Shown: piece by piece, positions 27,449 through 37,729 of the stretch | How positions within the stretch are numbered: the stretch's first letter is position 1 | Layout of the letters: every line of letters begins with the position of its first letter | Assembly (NCBI GenBank): GCA_021776775.1 | Contig: JAJFFE010000216.1 | Location: forward strand, 61,936 to 125,935 | Length of the DNA stretch: 64,000 bases | Reading direction: 5' to 3' | Source: Planctomycetota bacterium | Lineage (GTDB): Bacteria; Planctomycetota; UBA8108; UBA1146; JAJFFE01 | Notes under the pieces: model-generated | What the model was told of the DNA's origin: nothing | Seen by the model: the letters and a program-made list of their open reading frames with translations, nothing else | The model's database searches: none | Position numbers and translations under genes: made by a program

Positions 27449-28111
27449 TCACGCTTCGGCGAGTCCTTCGCGAATCGCGAATCGCGTCAGCTCCACTCGA
27501 TTGTGCAGATCGAGTTTCCTCATGATGTTGTGAGTGTGACCCTCGATCGTCTTCACGCTCAAGCTCATGATGCCGGCGATGTCCTTCTTGGAAAGCCCTC
27601 GGGCAATGTAGCGAATCACCTCGATTTCTCGGGGTGACAACATCGAACCGCGGGTGCGAGGGCTCTTGGCGAGACGAACTCCAGACGAGTCTTCGACGAT
27701 GCGATCACTGATCTCGGGCGAGAAGTACACTCGACCGCGCGCGACTTGGCGAATGGCTTCGACAACCTTGCTCGGCGGCTCCGACTTCGTCAGGTAGCCC
27801 GCCGCTTTGACCGCGAGCGCTCGTTCGATGTAGAGGTCGTGGAAGAACGCACTGAGAAAGACGACCTCGACCGACGAACTCTGGCTGCGAATACGATTTG
27901 CGGCATCGAAACAGTCGAGCCCGGGCATGTCGATATCCATCAGCACGACGTCTAGATCGTTCTCACCGGCGATGGCGATGGCCTCTTTTGCATCGGCCGC
28001 GGTCGCGACCACCGTGATCTCAGGCTCAGCATCGAGAAAACATCGGACGCTCTCGCGGACGAGCCCATGGTCGTCGACCAAAAGAACTCGGATGTCGGTA
28101 GTCAAAATCAT
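27449..28111 (-). CDS. NarL-type response regulator
   Basis: A 220-residue DNA-binding regulator: receiver domain (7-120) with acidic pocket D13-D14 and phosphoacceptor D59 in VVLMDIDMPG, then a LuxR/NarL helix-turn-helix (about 155-215; LSPREIEVIRYIARGLSKKDIA, VKTIEGHTHNIMRKL). It is translationally coupled to the hybrid kinase upstream through an ATGA overlap at 28108-28111, so the two form one two-component system, with phosphotransfer from the kinase probable. Target genes are not evident. Confidence 0.92.
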   Translation of the reverse strand: MILTTDIRVLLVDDHGLVRESVRCFLDAEPEITVVATAADAKEAIAIAGENDLDVVLMDIDMPGLDCFDAANRIRSQSSSVEVVFLSAFFHDLYIERALAVKAAGYLTKSEPPSKVVEAIRQVARGRVYFSPEISDRIVEDSSGVRLAKSPRTRGSMLSPREIEVIRYIARGLSKKDIAGIMSLSVKTIEGHTHNIMRKLDLHNRVELTRFAIREGLAEA

Positions 28112-29535
28112 GTTCTTTCCTGAAGTATTCGGGTCAGCGTATTGATGAGATCCGGTAGTCGAAACGGTTTTTGCAAGAATGCCAATGGACCAGTAGGGGC
28201 TACATCCTCCGGCGCCACGGTCGGTCCACCGGTCACGATGGCTACTGGGATTTCCGGCCTAAGAGCGCGAATGAGTTCCAAGCAGCCCCACCCCGACAAC
28301 CCTGGCAGGTCCAGGTCGAGAATCACCAAGTCGAAGTCGAACGGTGCTGCTTCGAAGAATTCCACCGCCTCGTCTCCCGCTCGCGCCGCGGTAACACGAA
28401 ACGAAGCGCCCTCGAGGGCGGTCAGCATGATCTTCCGAACGTATTCGTCGTCTTCCGCGAGCAGCAACCTGGCACCCGTCGGCGGCGATGACACCGATCC
28501 CGCTTTCGCAAAATCGTCCTCGGACGTAAGCGCGATCCTGACCCGTACGGTCGCGCCTCGGCCAGGCTCTGACTCCATCGTCACCACGGCTTCGTGTTCT
28601 GCGGCGATCTCGAGGACCACTGGGAGGCCGTGGCCGGCGCCTGGCGCTAGAGTCTGGCGTGGCGCGAGTAGCCGAGACATCGTCTCCGTATCCATGCCAC
28701 ACCCGGTGTCCGACACCTCGAGGACGGCGCACTCCAGTCCATCCCTATGAGTGGCGATTCGAAGTTCGCCGCGTCCCGACATAGCGTCCCGCGCATTCAA
28801 CGCCAGGTTCACGATCATGTGCTGCAGTTGAACCGGATTGCCACAGATGGGTAGCGGACCATCCGGGAAGTCTTCGATGAGTTGAATCGGAGACGGCAAC
28901 AGACGACGAAGAAGTCGCAACGTGTCAGAGGCGAGCACTGTGAGGTCGATACAAACTTGATCCGAACCGTCGGATCCGGCGAAGCTCAGTAGCGACCGAG
29001 TGACCGACGTGGCATCGTCGATCGCCTCCTGAATGACCTCGATGGACGCTCTCGCCCCGTGCCCGTCCGGTAACTGCTCGAGCGCTAGGTGCGAGTAGCC
29101 GTAAACCGCGGTAAGCAGATTGCTGAAATCATGCGCTACACCACTGGCCAGGGAACCCAAGGCTTGTAACCGGTGACGAACGGCCAAGCCCGTCTCGTCC
29201 GTTGCCGGCCCCAATACCGTGACGCCGTGCACGACCCGCGAATCAGAATCCATGATCCCGCGTTCGAGAGCGCGGACGGGTGCAGCCGACGAGGTAGAGG
29301 TACTCGACATCGGATCCACGAGGAACTCGGCAACGTAGTGGCTGGACGCCTCCACAGATCGACGCAGGTATTCGACGCGAGTCCGTTCCGACGGAGGGAG
29401 CTCGCCCATCCAATCGGTTTCGGAAAGGCTGATCGATTCAGAACTATTCGCGACACTCAGAGTCCGTTGGGAAAGATCCCATTCCCAAGTAACGAATCCA
29501 TCGCGCTCAAACGATGAAACTCGCGATTCACTCAT
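28108..29535 (-). CDS. cytosolic hybrid sensor histidine kinase
   Basis: A kinase of about 475 residues, counting from the ATG at 29535; the frame is open to a GTG at 29616, so the start is not certain. Order of parts: an N-terminal region without a recognised sensor domain or membrane segment, a dimerisation helix with the phospho-accepting histidine (VAHDFSNLLTAVYGYS, H135), an ATPase domain with N box NLALNARDAM and G boxes DTGCGMD and GHGLPVV, and a C-terminal receiver (LLLAEDDEYVRK, VILDLDLPG, QKPF). With no transmembrane segment it must sense a cytoplasmic signal or a partner protein. Confidence 0.88.
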   Translation of the reverse strand: MSESRVSSFERDGFVTWEWDLSQRTLSVANSSESISLSETDWMGELPPSERTRVEYLRRSVEASSHYVAEFLVDPMSSTSTSSAAPVRALERGIMDSDSRVVHGVTVLGPATDETGLAVRHRLQALGSLASGVAHDFSNLLTAVYGYSHLALEQLPDGHGARASIEVIQEAIDDATSVTRSLLSFAGSDGSDQVCIDLTVLASDTLRLLRRLLPSPIQLIEDFPDGPLPICGNPVQLQHMIVNLALNARDAMSGRGELRIATHRDGLECAVLEVSDTGCGMDTETMSRLLAPRQTLAPGAGHGLPVVLEIAAEHEAVVTMESEPGRGATVRVRIALTSEDDFAKAGSVSSPPTGARLLLAEDDEYVRKIMLTALEGASFRVTAARAGDEAVEFFEAAPFDFDLVILDLDLPGLSGWGCLELIRALRPEIPVAIVTGGPTVAPEDVAPTGPLAFLQKPFRLPDLINTLTRILQERT

Positions 29536-29822
29536 GCCTGCGACTTTCACCCAGAGAGACGCCTTGGACACCAATGCTGGTCGGCTGCAGGACAAAGACG
29601 AAGCGCTTCGGTTCACGCCCCCGAGGTGTCTCGGGCCACGCCGCTGGCTCGCGCTTGCGTGATCGAACTCGCAGCCAAGGGTGTCAGCTAGTCCTTCGTC
29701 ATGAACGATCGGAGCCCCCCGCTGGACTCCACTTCACCAAGCATTGTCTCGGTCGGTCCAGCCGAGAAACATGGGCAGAACACCCCTATTGGAGAATTCC
29801 GCTGACGGTAGGGTCTGCCTAG

Positions 29823-30620
29823 CTACGACACGACTATCGCAGGCCGATCCGGATCCCAGAGCTTCCAGGGGGCCTCGCCAGACTTCCAGTACTTCCGAAG
29901 AGTACGAATGTCGCGAAGCGTATCCGCGCACTGCCAAAAATCGTCGTGCTTGTACGCGGCTAGCTGTCCGTCTCGGGCCAGCTTCTCCAAGCCATGCTTC
30001 TCGAGGCTCGTCGCGTCGTCCTCCAGGTAGCGGAAGACCTCGGGCTCGAACACCATGAACCCGCCATTGATCCATCCCTCACCAACCTGGGGTTTCTCGG
30101 TGAATTCTTGAACTAAGTCGCCATCGAAGACAATCCCGCCGAACCTTGCCGGCGGTCGCACCGCCGTCATGGTCGCGATACGGCCATGGCTGCGATGGAA
30201 GTCCACAAGAGCGTCGATGTCCACGTTCGCCACACCATCCCCGTAGGTCAGCATGAACGACTCGTTCTTTAGATAGGGCTGTAGACGACGCAACCGTCCA
30301 CCGGTCTCGGTATGCATCCCCGTTTCGATCAAGCGAATAAACCAGTCTTGTCCACTATTCTCGAACGTGTCGACGTCGCCGGTCGCTAGGTCGACCGCCA
30401 TGCTTCCGCTCAAATTGTGGTATTCGAGGAAGAAGCGCTTGATGACCTCACCCTTGTATCCCAGAGCGACAATGAACTCGTCGTGCTGGAAATGAGCGTA
30501 GAGTCTCATGATATGCCAGAGGAGTGGCTTTCCGCCGACTTCGACCATCGGCTTGGGGCGGACATCGGTTTCTTCGGCGAGCCGAGTGCCGAGCCCTCCG
30601 GCCAGAATGACGGTGTTCAT
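29823..30620 (-). CDS. rfbF: glucose-1-phosphate cytidylyltransferase
   Basis: A 265-residue nucleotidyltransferase making CDP-glucose from CTP and glucose-1-phosphate, the entry to CDP-linked 3,6-dideoxyhexoses in O-antigen-type polysaccharides. It shows the family opening VILAGGLGTRLAEETDVRPK (2-21), the activation loop lysine in RPKPMVEVGGKP and the metal-binding GDGVANVDI, and is strongly RfbF/DdhA-like throughout (GSMAVDLATGDV, FGGIVFDG, WINGGFMVFEPEV). The start ATG has GGGAGGA upstream. CDP-glucose 4,6-dehydratase normally sits beside it but is absent here. Confidence 0.88.
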   Translation of the reverse strand: MNTVILAGGLGTRLAEETDVRPKPMVEVGGKPLLWHIMRLYAHFQHDEFIVALGYKGEVIKRFFLEYHNLSGSMAVDLATGDVDTFENSGQDWFIRLIETGMHTETGGRLRRLQPYLKNESFMLTYGDGVANVDIDALVDFHRSHGRIATMTAVRPPARFGGIVFDGDLVQEFTEKPQVGEGWINGGFMVFEPEVFRYLEDDATSLEKHGLEKLARDGQLAAYKHDDFWQCADTLRDIRTLRKYWKSGEAPWKLWDPDRPAIVVS

Positions 30621-30793
30621 GACGATCCTCCCAGGAGTCGAGACGGAGTGTCTCCTAGCGGTCTTATCGGTCGGATCTCCGGCTGCGTTCGCGGTTTTGC
30701 CTCATAGATTTCAGTAGAGTTCCGAATCTACCGAACGATGCACCCCCGACGGTCGATAAAGAGCCGTCGGTTTGCAAGTCTCGGAGGGCGTAC

Positions 30794-32035
30794 ATGGGTC
30801 GCATCCTGATCGTTTCGCCGCGGTACCCGTACCCGATGCGCTCGGGGTTCGATCTGAGAATCGCTGGGCTCCATGAGTGGATCGCTCGAGAGCACGAGGT
30901 TCACTATCTTGTCGCCGAGCCGACGTCGGCCCCAACGAGGGCACTCGACCCACACGCGAGCCTTACGTCGATCGAGTTCGTCTGCACCGGTGCCGAAGGA
31001 CGGGGCGCCTCAGCCTTGGCTCGAAGGCTGTACCGCCGGATAGCAAAGCCCAGTTTCAACAGCTGGGCGTACTCGCCGAGGCTGCTGGAACGAAGACTTG
31101 TCGAATTGCATGCGGAGCGCCAGTTCGACGCGGTCCTGATTCAAACCCCAATGCTGGCGGTCGCACTCGCCGCCGTTACCGGCCCGTTCAAAATCATCGA
31201 TGCAGTTGACCTGTGGTACGAGCGGTACCAGAGCTTTGCCCAAGCTGGACAGGGTCACTTGCTTCACCATATGAGGCGACCTCAAGTCGAACTCGCGGAA
31301 TACGGTCGACTGGCGGATCTAACGCTCGCGACCTCCCTCCACGACGAACGGGTCATGCGTCAATCGGGCTTGGACGCGACCGAAGTCATGCACGTCCCCG
31401 TCGCATTCGAGCCGACTCCGCTGGACGTCTCTTGCCCAGAACCGAACATTCTCTTCGCCGGCGCAAGTGGCCTGACCAACGTGGACGCCATCGAGTACTT
31501 CGTGGGCGACGTCTTACCGCATATTTGCGAACAAATCCCTGAAGCCAAGCTTCTGTTGTTGAGGGCGGACGACGAAGTTCGGCAGCGGTTCGGAGGGATT
31601 GCCAACGTCGAAATCCTCCCGGATCTCGAAGACGTCCGAGACGCATATCGTCGCGCCCGCGTCGTCGTTGTGCCGCTGCGCCTCGGATCGGGTATCAAGA
31701 TCAAGGTGCTCGAGAGCTTCGCCTTCGGAATGCCTACGATCGTGTCGCCCGTAGCCGGCCAAGGAATAGAGCTCGGCCGGTATGCGCAACGGAACGTATC
31801 ACTGGAGCCGACGGTCATGGCGCGCGAGGTACTCGACGCGATGCAGTCCGTCGAGTACCGAGACGAACTGGTCGCATCCGCGTTGAAGACGATCGACGAG
31901 ACCTATCGTCCAGGGATCGCCTACGCACCACTGATGGCTCGGCTCGAGCGAGAGGTTGCCGCTCGAGCCAACCGCAGTGCCGCGTCTGCGCCCTACTCGA
32001 GCGCGAGCGGCGTTGCCGTATCGAGTCGAGGATGA
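30794..32035 (+). CDS. GT-B glycosyltransferase (family 4-like)
   Basis: A 413-residue cytoplasmic glycosyltransferase with a GT-B fold. The N-terminal domain opens ILIVSPRYPYPMRSGFDLRI, the acceptor-side pattern of family 4 enzymes; the C-terminal domain has NILFAGASGLTNVDAIEYF and the nucleotide-sugar-binding block VVVPLRLGSGIKIKVLESFAFGMPTIVSP (about 300-328), with the conserved glutamate in KVLESFAFG. It stands divergent from rfbF, 173 bases away, which fits polysaccharide synthesis, but no wider cluster is visible. GGAGGG precedes the ATG by six bases. Its last 43 bases overlap the convergent M42 peptidase gene. Confidence 0.85.
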   Translation: MGRILIVSPRYPYPMRSGFDLRIAGLHEWIAREHEVHYLVAEPTSAPTRALDPHASLTSIEFVCTGAEGRGASALARRLYRRIAKPSFNSWAYSPRLLERRLVELHAERQFDAVLIQTPMLAVALAAVTGPFKIIDAVDLWYERYQSFAQAGQGHLLHHMRRPQVELAEYGRLADLTLATSLHDERVMRQSGLDATEVMHVPVAFEPTPLDVSCPEPNILFAGASGLTNVDAIEYFVGDVLPHICEQIPEAKLLLLRADDEVRQRFGGIANVEILPDLEDVRDAYRRARVVVVPLRLGSGIKIKVLESFAFGMPTIVSPVAGQGIELGRYAQRNVSLEPTVMAREVLDAMQSVEYRDELVASALKTIDETYRPGIAYAPLMARLEREVAARANRSAASAPYSSASGVAVSSRG

Positions 32036-33216
32036 TTGTCGCGGAAGTCCGCGGCGGTAATGCCACGCTCTTCGAGTAGCTCTAACAGCGCGACCGTCCC
32101 GTGAACCGCCGCAAGCACGTCGCCGGTATGACCGCACTCCGAAATCGTATGCATGTTCCGAATCGGAAATCCGATCGAAGTGGCGGCGGAATCGACGCTC
32201 GCGAGGACCGCGGCCATCGCATCGGTACCGGTATCGCGGCCGACGGCCGAGAACTGAATCGGGATGTCCTTGGCGCGGGCGGCCTCCTGCATGAGGGAGT
32301 TCAGGTAGGGGTTCACGATTGCACCAACGGCCAGGGTGAAGCCGCATCCCATGCGGTTCGGTGTGAACCGACGATCCGCCACGCCGGGAGCAGCCTCGAA
32401 ATCGTGAGCGACGTCGACTCCGATCACGACATCCGGTTTGAACTCTTGCGCGAGCACGCGACTTCCGTGGCGCCCGATCTCTTCGTGACTCGCCGCCGCC
32501 CCGAGATAACGAACCTTCTTCAATCCGCCGCGCTCGGCCAGCAGGCGAGCGACCTCCGCCACCACGAACGTGCCCAAACCGTTGTCGAGATACGCACCAT
32601 AAAATGTATCAGGGCTGAATCCGCGCTTGATCTCCCGGTCGAGAATGATCGGGTCACCGGCTTTGATCCCTAGCCCCTCGACCTGCTCACGACGGTTCTC
32701 GCCGTGAATCTGCAACTCGAGGTACATCATTTCGGCCTTCAGACCGCGTGCACCACTACGTACTTCGGCGTCAGCGAAGTGGATAGCCCCAAGGGCTTCG
32801 ATGGTCCCGCCCTTGAGGACGCGATAGCTACCGGGCGACTCCGGATCCTCGCTGAACAACGAAACTTCGTGACCCACCAGAGTGCAGGGCAAGAATGAGT
32901 CTGTGTTGACCCAGATCTTGCCGTCGTCGGCGATGTGACGAACTTGCATTCGGATCTTGTCTGCATGGCCGATGACCATCACGGACAACGCGTCGTCGTT
33001 ACCGGGAGCCGTATCGATCACGGATCCGGCGTTACCGCGGAACCGATGAAGGGCCCACTCGGCCGGTTTGAACTGTTCGACATACGGTTCGAGAACGCCG
33101 TGCGTCATGGCTCCTTCGAATCCTATAGGGCTCGGCGCCGCGAGCAGTCGTCGCATGAAATCGAACTGGGGCTCGGGCATGGGAGCTGACCATGGCTGAG
33201 AACTCGAAGTCGACAC
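31993..33216 (-). CDS. M42-family metallo-aminopeptidase
   Basis: A 407-residue cytoplasmic aminopeptidase of the M42 (glutamyl aminopeptidase/cellulase M) family. The two-metal site is complete: H84 with D86 in GHADK, bridging D211 in YLDNGLG, catalytic E245 and ligand E246 in SHEEIG, D268 in GVDVAHD, and H356 in MHTISE; GTDAMA is also conserved. The family usually writes VQEEVG where this protein has ASHEEIG. GTG start with AGGAGA six bases upstream. It lies 72 bases downstream of the YgiQ-type gene on the same strand. Confidence 0.9.
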   Translation of the reverse strand: MSTSSSQPWSAPMPEPQFDFMRRLLAAPSPIGFEGAMTHGVLEPYVEQFKPAEWALHRFRGNAGSVIDTAPGNDDALSVMVIGHADKIRMQVRHIADDGKIWVNTDSFLPCTLVGHEVSLFSEDPESPGSYRVLKGGTIEALGAIHFADAEVRSGARGLKAEMMYLELQIHGENRREQVEGLGIKAGDPIILDREIKRGFSPDTFYGAYLDNGLGTFVVAEVARLLAERGGLKKVRYLGAAASHEEIGRHGSRVLAQEFKPDVVIGVDVAHDFEAAPGVADRRFTPNRMGCGFTLAVGAIVNPYLNSLMQEAARAKDIPIQFSAVGRDTGTDAMAAVLASVDSAATSIGFPIRNMHTISECGHTGDVLAAVHGTVALLELLEERGITAADFRDNHPRLDTATPLALE

Positions 33217-33288
33217 GGGATTCTCCTAGAAGTTGAAGTTCGAATTGAAAGAGAAGGCTTGTCGCCGGCGGATGGATTGCGTCGTCTA

Positions 33289-35343
33289 TCAACGCTCCCG
33301 ACGGCGTGCCGCCTTGCGGCCGGGACGATAGCCTGGGCCGGGTCGGCGCTGAGTCGAGTGAACGTGATCCCCAGAAGCCGCTTCATGTCGGGCGCGTTCG
33401 CGACGAGCGTCGACGGCTTCCTTCGGCGGGCGAGACGAAATCAACGCATTACAACCGTCACCGATCAAATCTCGACGGCCGTGATCCAGAAGAACCTTGC
33501 GAACTTGGTAGTAGTTCTCAGGTTTGAAGAACTGCATCAACGCGCGTTGCGATTTCCGGTCTCGCATTTTCTTAGCGATGGCAACCGGCTTCTTCGTGAA
33601 CGGGTCGAGCCCGGTGTGGTACATGCAGGCGGCGATGTCAAACGGAGCGGGAATGAAGTCCTGCACTTGCTCTGGCTTGTAGCCGTTCTTCTTCAGGAAG
33701 ACCGCGAGGTCGATCATGGCCTTGACGTCGGTACCCGGGTGAGCAGAAATGAAGTAGGGAACAAGGTACTGCTCCTTACCTGCTTCGGCTGACGCTTCCT
33801 TGAAACGACTGTCGAACTCTTGGAAGTTCTCGACCGATGGTCTTTTCATCGCCGTCAGCGTCGTCGCGTCCGAGTGCTCTTGTGCAACTTTCAAGTGACC
33901 GCCGACGTGATGCGTCGTCAGCTCTTTCATGTACTCCGGATCGAGCCTCGCCAAATCCATCCGCACTCCGCTCGCGACGAAGACTCGCTTCACGCCCTTC
34001 TGCGACCGGACTTCTTTCATCAGGTCGACGAGCTTCGAGTGGCTGGTCCCGAGTAGCGGACAAATCTTCGGATGCACGCACGACAGCCGTTTGCAAACAG
34101 CCTCCACCGCAGGCTTGGTACACCGCATGTCGTACATATTGGCGGTCGGTCCGCCGATGTCGCTGATCACACCCTTGAACTCAGGATCTTTCGTCATCCG
34201 CTGAACTTCGTTGACCACCGACTCTTTGCTTCGTCGCTGGACGATGCGTCCCTGGTGCGTGGTGATCGAACAGTAGGTACAACCTCCGAAGCACCCGCGC
34301 ATGATGGTGACCGAGTCTTTGACGACCGTGTGCGCTGGAATGGGATCCTTGTACGAAGGGTGAGGCTTGCGGCTGTAGGGGAGGTCGTAGAAGAAGTCCA
34401 TCGCCGCTTTGTTCTCGGGGAAACGCGGCGGGTTGCAAACCACCGTCTGGCGGTCGTGGCGCTGGATAAGAGTCTTCGCGTTGAACGGATTGGTCTCGAG
34501 GTGGATCAGCCGTGTTGCCTCGGCGAACGCTACCTTCTCTTCCCGGACCTGCTCGAACGACGGCAGCTCGATCATCGAAGCTCCGGTCGGCGGGGTCTCC
34601 TTCGCCCCCATGCAATATGCGACTCCCCGCATGTTGCGCAGGTCGCGAACCGACTCACCTGCGTCGAGCCGCTGCGCGATCTCGACGATCGACGACTCGC
34701 CCATGCCGTACGAAACGAGATCCGCCTTGGCGTCGAGCAAGATCGATCGCTTGACCGTGTCGCTCCAGTAGTCGTAGTGAGCGAGCCTCCGAAGGCTAGC
34801 TTCTACACCCCCAGCGACGATCGGCGTGCCCTTGAATGCCTCCCGCAGCCGTTGGCAGTACACCAACGTCGCCCGGTCGGGGCGAAGCCCAATCCTGCCA
34901 CCGGGACTGTAGGCGTCGTCGTTACGAACCTTCTTGTTCGCGGTGTAGTGATTGATCATCGAGTCCATGTTGCCGGCGCTGACCGCGAAAAAGAGACGCG
35001 GCCGACCGAGCACTTCGAACGCGTCACAGCTCTTCCACGCAGGCTGCGAAATGATCCCGACTCGATAGCCAAACGCTTCGAGGACGCGGCCAAGGATGGC
35101 CATCGCAAAACTAGGATGGTCGAGGTACGCATCGCCGGTGACGATGATCACGTCGAGTTCGTCCCACCCGCGCGCGGTGACTTCGGCGCGCGTCATAGGA
35201 AGCGGCTGGTGTAGGCGGTCGGGCGACGTGGCGCTGACGCTCGAGCAGTGCCCGAACCGCGAGTGTGCCACTCGGGAGGGCAGGGCGAGCGCGTTGCTCG
35301 ACGTCTGGCGGGCGGAGTTGGACGACGCTGGTTTCGGGGACAC
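33289..35343 (-). CDS. YgiQ-family radical SAM protein
   Basis: A 684-residue member of the YgiQ/UPF0313 family, whose function is not established. The radical SAM cluster motif is C351-x3-C355-x2-C358 ([12 protein letters not shown]). The N-terminal region matches the family ([31 protein letters not shown]), and [27 protein letters not shown] and the C-terminal [21 protein letters not shown] are highly characteristic. The GTG at 35343, preceded by AAAGG, gives a 49-residue leader of which about 30 residues are usual in the family. The last 30 residues are a basic tail rich in R and K. Confidence 0.92.
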   Translation of the reverse strand: MSPKPASSNSARQTSSNALALPSRVAHSRFGHCSSVSATSPDRLHQPLPMTRAEVTARGWDELDVIIVTGDAYLDHPSFAMAILGRVLEAFGYRVGIISQPAWKSCDAFEVLGRPRLFFAVSAGNMDSMINHYTANKKVRNDDAYSPGGRIGLRPDRATLVYCQRLREAFKGTPIVAGGVEASLRRLAHYDYWSDTVKRSILLDAKADLVSYGMGESSIVEIAQRLDAGESVRDLRNMRGVAYCMGAKETPPTGASMIELPSFEQVREEKVAFAEATRLIHLETNPFNAKTLIQRHDRQTVVCNPPRFPENKAAMDFFYDLPYSRKPHPSYKDPIPAHTVVKDSVTIMRGCFGGCTYCSITTHQGRIVQRRSKESVVNEVQRMTKDPEFKGVISDIGGPTANMYDMRCTKPAVEAVCKRLSCVHPKICPLLGTSHSKLVDLMKEVRSQKGVKRVFVASGVRMDLARLDPEYMKELTTHHVGGHLKVAQEHSDATTLTAMKRPSVENFQEFDSRFKEASAEAGKEQYLVPYFISAHPGTDVKAMIDLAVFLKKNGYKPEQVQDFIPAPFDIAACMYHTGLDPFTKKPVAIAKKMRDRKSQRALMQFFKPENYYQVRKVLLDHGRRDLIGDGCNALISSRPPKEAVDARRERARHEAASGDHVHSTQRRPGPGYRPGRKAARRRER

Positions 35344-35528
35344 GATCGTACCTTTCGATGCCCTCTCGTCCGTCGTGACCGATCATTGGCGGGCCAAACT
35401 AGCACGGCGGGGCTCGAGAGCCCGCCGACCACAACCCGTTCGATCGACTCGCGAAAGGGATCCTTGGAGTCTGAGAAGTCGAGTACTGTACCGACCGGAA
35501 CGAGAACCGAAAAGAGGGAGCCGGATCT

Positions 35529-37502
35529 ATGGGCCGTCCAGAACCGATATCCGCGCGAGAATTGTGGCAGCACAGCCGTATCGGAGCCCCGTCGGTCGGC
35601 CCTGACGGCGATGTGATCTACTCCAAGGTCGTCTGCCAGGAGAACGCCCCTCCGCACTCTCAGCTGATCCAACGGCAACCCGACGGAAACAGCCGAGGCC
35701 TGACTGCCAGCGACGGCAACGCCACGGGGCCAGTCCACTCACCAGACGGCAGCCAAGTCGCCTTCCTGCGGAAGCCCGGCCCCGAGGAGAAGCCGCAGCT
35801 GTTCGTCATGTCTCTGACGGGCGGCGAGCCCAGACAGCTAACCCAGGCCCCGCTCGGCGTCTCGGACCCCCGCTGGCACCCAACGGGCGCCTCGATCCTC
35901 GTCGTGTCGGAGGTTTACTCGGACGCTCCGGACCTTTCGTCGACCCGTGATCGCGTGGCCGCGGACAAGGAACGCAAGGTCCCCAGCCCCCGTGTCACCG
36001 AGGACCGGCTGTACAGGTTCTGGGATCAGTGGCTCACCGACGGCAAAGTCCCGCACCTGTTCTCGATCGACGTCGAAACCGCCGAGGCTCGCGATCTCAT
36101 TCCCGACTCTCGTCGCTGGTTCGGTTTCATGTCGACCACCGGTCACTACGACATATCGCCGGACGGCTCGGAAGTCGCGTTTGCGGCGAACTCCAGCGAA
36201 CCTCCGCACGACCGCATCCGCTGGGCGATCTTCACCGTGCCCTTTGCCGGGGGACCCGTCGAGTGCGTGACTCCCGACAACCCCGCGGGAGACGACTTGC
36301 CTCGCTACTCCCCCGACGGGCGCTGGCTGTTCTACCGAATGCGCCGCCAGTGGGACTTCTACGCCGACCGACCACGGCTGGTCCGCATCGACCGAAGCAC
36401 GAACGAGCACACTGTCCTCACCGAAGAGTGGGACGCCTCGGTGGAGCAGTACCTCGTCGACGGTGACTCCACACACGTCTACCTCCTCGCCGGCGAACGC
36501 GCTCGCACGAGCGTGTTCAGGATGAGCTGCACGGGAGGCTCCCCGGAGCGGCTCGCGACCGGAGGAAGCTTGCACAGTCTCCAACTCGCCCCGGACAACA
36601 GCGTCTACTTCGTTCACGCGTCTCTGACCGAGCCACCGGAACTTGCCCGGTTGGCGGCAGGCTCCGACACGATCGAGCGAATTCCAGCTGTCTCGTCGGA
36701 TCTGAGCGACCGGCTGGGACGTGTCGAAGAGATCGACGTCGTCGGCTCCGGGGGACAGAAGGTGCAGACATTCGTCGTTTACCCGCCCGAGTTCGACCCC
36801 GGGAAGAAGTGGCCGCTATTGCAAATGATTCACGGCGGACCACACGGGGTCTCGCCGGACGGTTGGAGCTACCGTTGGAACCCACAGCTCTTCGCGGCGC
36901 AGGGGTACGTCGTCGCACTCGTCAACTTTCACGGCTCGACGACGTTCGGTGAAGAGTTCGCGGGCTGCATTCAAGGGAGCTGGGGCGACCAGCCCGCGGA
37001 CGATATTCTCGCCGCCACCGACGAACTCGTGGACCGGGGTTTCATCGACTCGGAACGGATGGCGATCTCGGGAGGTTCGTACGGGGGATACCTTGTCACC
37101 TGGCTCACAACCCTGACGAACCGATTTCGTTGCGCCATCTGCCACGCCGGCGTCATCGACTTCGCTGGGATGTACGCAGGAGACGTATCCCAAGGTCGAG
37201 AGCGATCCCAAGGCGGTGCGCCTTGGAACGACCGATCACGAATGGACCAGTACGACCCGATTCGGCACATCGAGAAGATCGAGACGCCGACTCTGATCTT
37301 CCACGGTGAAAAGGATTATCGCGTCCCGGCGACGCAAGGGCTTCAGCTCTACGGCATGTTGAAGTCGATGCAGATCGAGAGCCGCCTGGTGTACTACCCC
37401 ACCGAGAACCACTGGATCTTGAACCGGGAGAACTCGATCCACTGGGTCGACGAATTCTCCGGCTGGCTCGAGCGCTTCCTGTCCCCCTGCGAGCGAAACT
37501 AG
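35529..37502 (+). CDS. S9-family prolyl oligopeptidase-like serine peptidase
   Basis: A 657-residue two-domain serine peptidase. Residues about 15-400 form a beta-propeller with TolB-like SPDG turns (HSPDGSQVAF, ISPDGSEVAF, YSPDGRWLFY) that screens substrates; residues about 410-650 form the alpha/beta-hydrolase domain with catalytic S517 (GGSYGGYL), D596 (HGEKDYRVP) and H628 (ENHW). The oxyanion block IHGGPHG is conserved. Closest in layout to acylaminoacyl-peptidase and dipeptidyl-peptidase relatives. No signal peptide is seen, so it is probably cytoplasmic. GAGGGAG precedes the ATG. Confidence 0.9.
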   Translation: MGRPEPISARELWQHSRIGAPSVGPDGDVIYSKVVCQENAPPHSQLIQRQPDGNSRGLTASDGNATGPVHSPDGSQVAFLRKPGPEEKPQLFVMSLTGGEPRQLTQAPLGVSDPRWHPTGASILVVSEVYSDAPDLSSTRDRVAADKERKVPSPRVTEDRLYRFWDQWLTDGKVPHLFSIDVETAEARDLIPDSRRWFGFMSTTGHYDISPDGSEVAFAANSSEPPHDRIRWAIFTVPFAGGPVECVTPDNPAGDDLPRYSPDGRWLFYRMRRQWDFYADRPRLVRIDRSTNEHTVLTEEWDASVEQYLVDGDSTHVYLLAGERARTSVFRMSCTGGSPERLATGGSLHSLQLAPDNSVYFVHASLTEPPELARLAAGSDTIERIPAVSSDLSDRLGRVEEIDVVGSGGQKVQTFVVYPPEFDPGKKWPLLQMIHGGPHGVSPDGWSYRWNPQLFAAQGYVVALVNFHGSTTFGEEFAGCIQGSWGDQPADDILAATDELVDRGFIDSERMAISGGSYGGYLVTWLTTLTNRFRCAICHAGVIDFAGMYAGDVSQGRERSQGGAPWNDRSRMDQYDPIRHIEKIETPTLIFHGEKDYRVPATQGLQLYGMLKSMQIESRLVYYPTENHWILNRENSIHWVDEFSGWLERFLSPCERN

Positions 37503-37729
37503 CCCGGGCTAGGGCAGTGCACACGGCGACTTAGTTTGCCATTCTCCGAAGTTTCAGCTCGGCAACGGGTAACAAGCGAAGCCGCCCCTGCATCGGACGA
37601 GAGACCGCACCGCCCCCGGACCGACTTCTGTCTTCGGACGTCTCGGCGGTGAATCTCACACGCTCCCGTCGACGAATAGTTCCTGACGGGCGACGTGCGA
37701 AGCCGGTCGCGCAAACCAGAGGAGGCAAC

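Noticed and set aside
34072..35214. 380-codon open frame opposite the YgiQ-type gene
   Set aside because: Antisense shadow of a highly characteristic radical SAM protein; arginine- and valine-rich with no recognisable domain.
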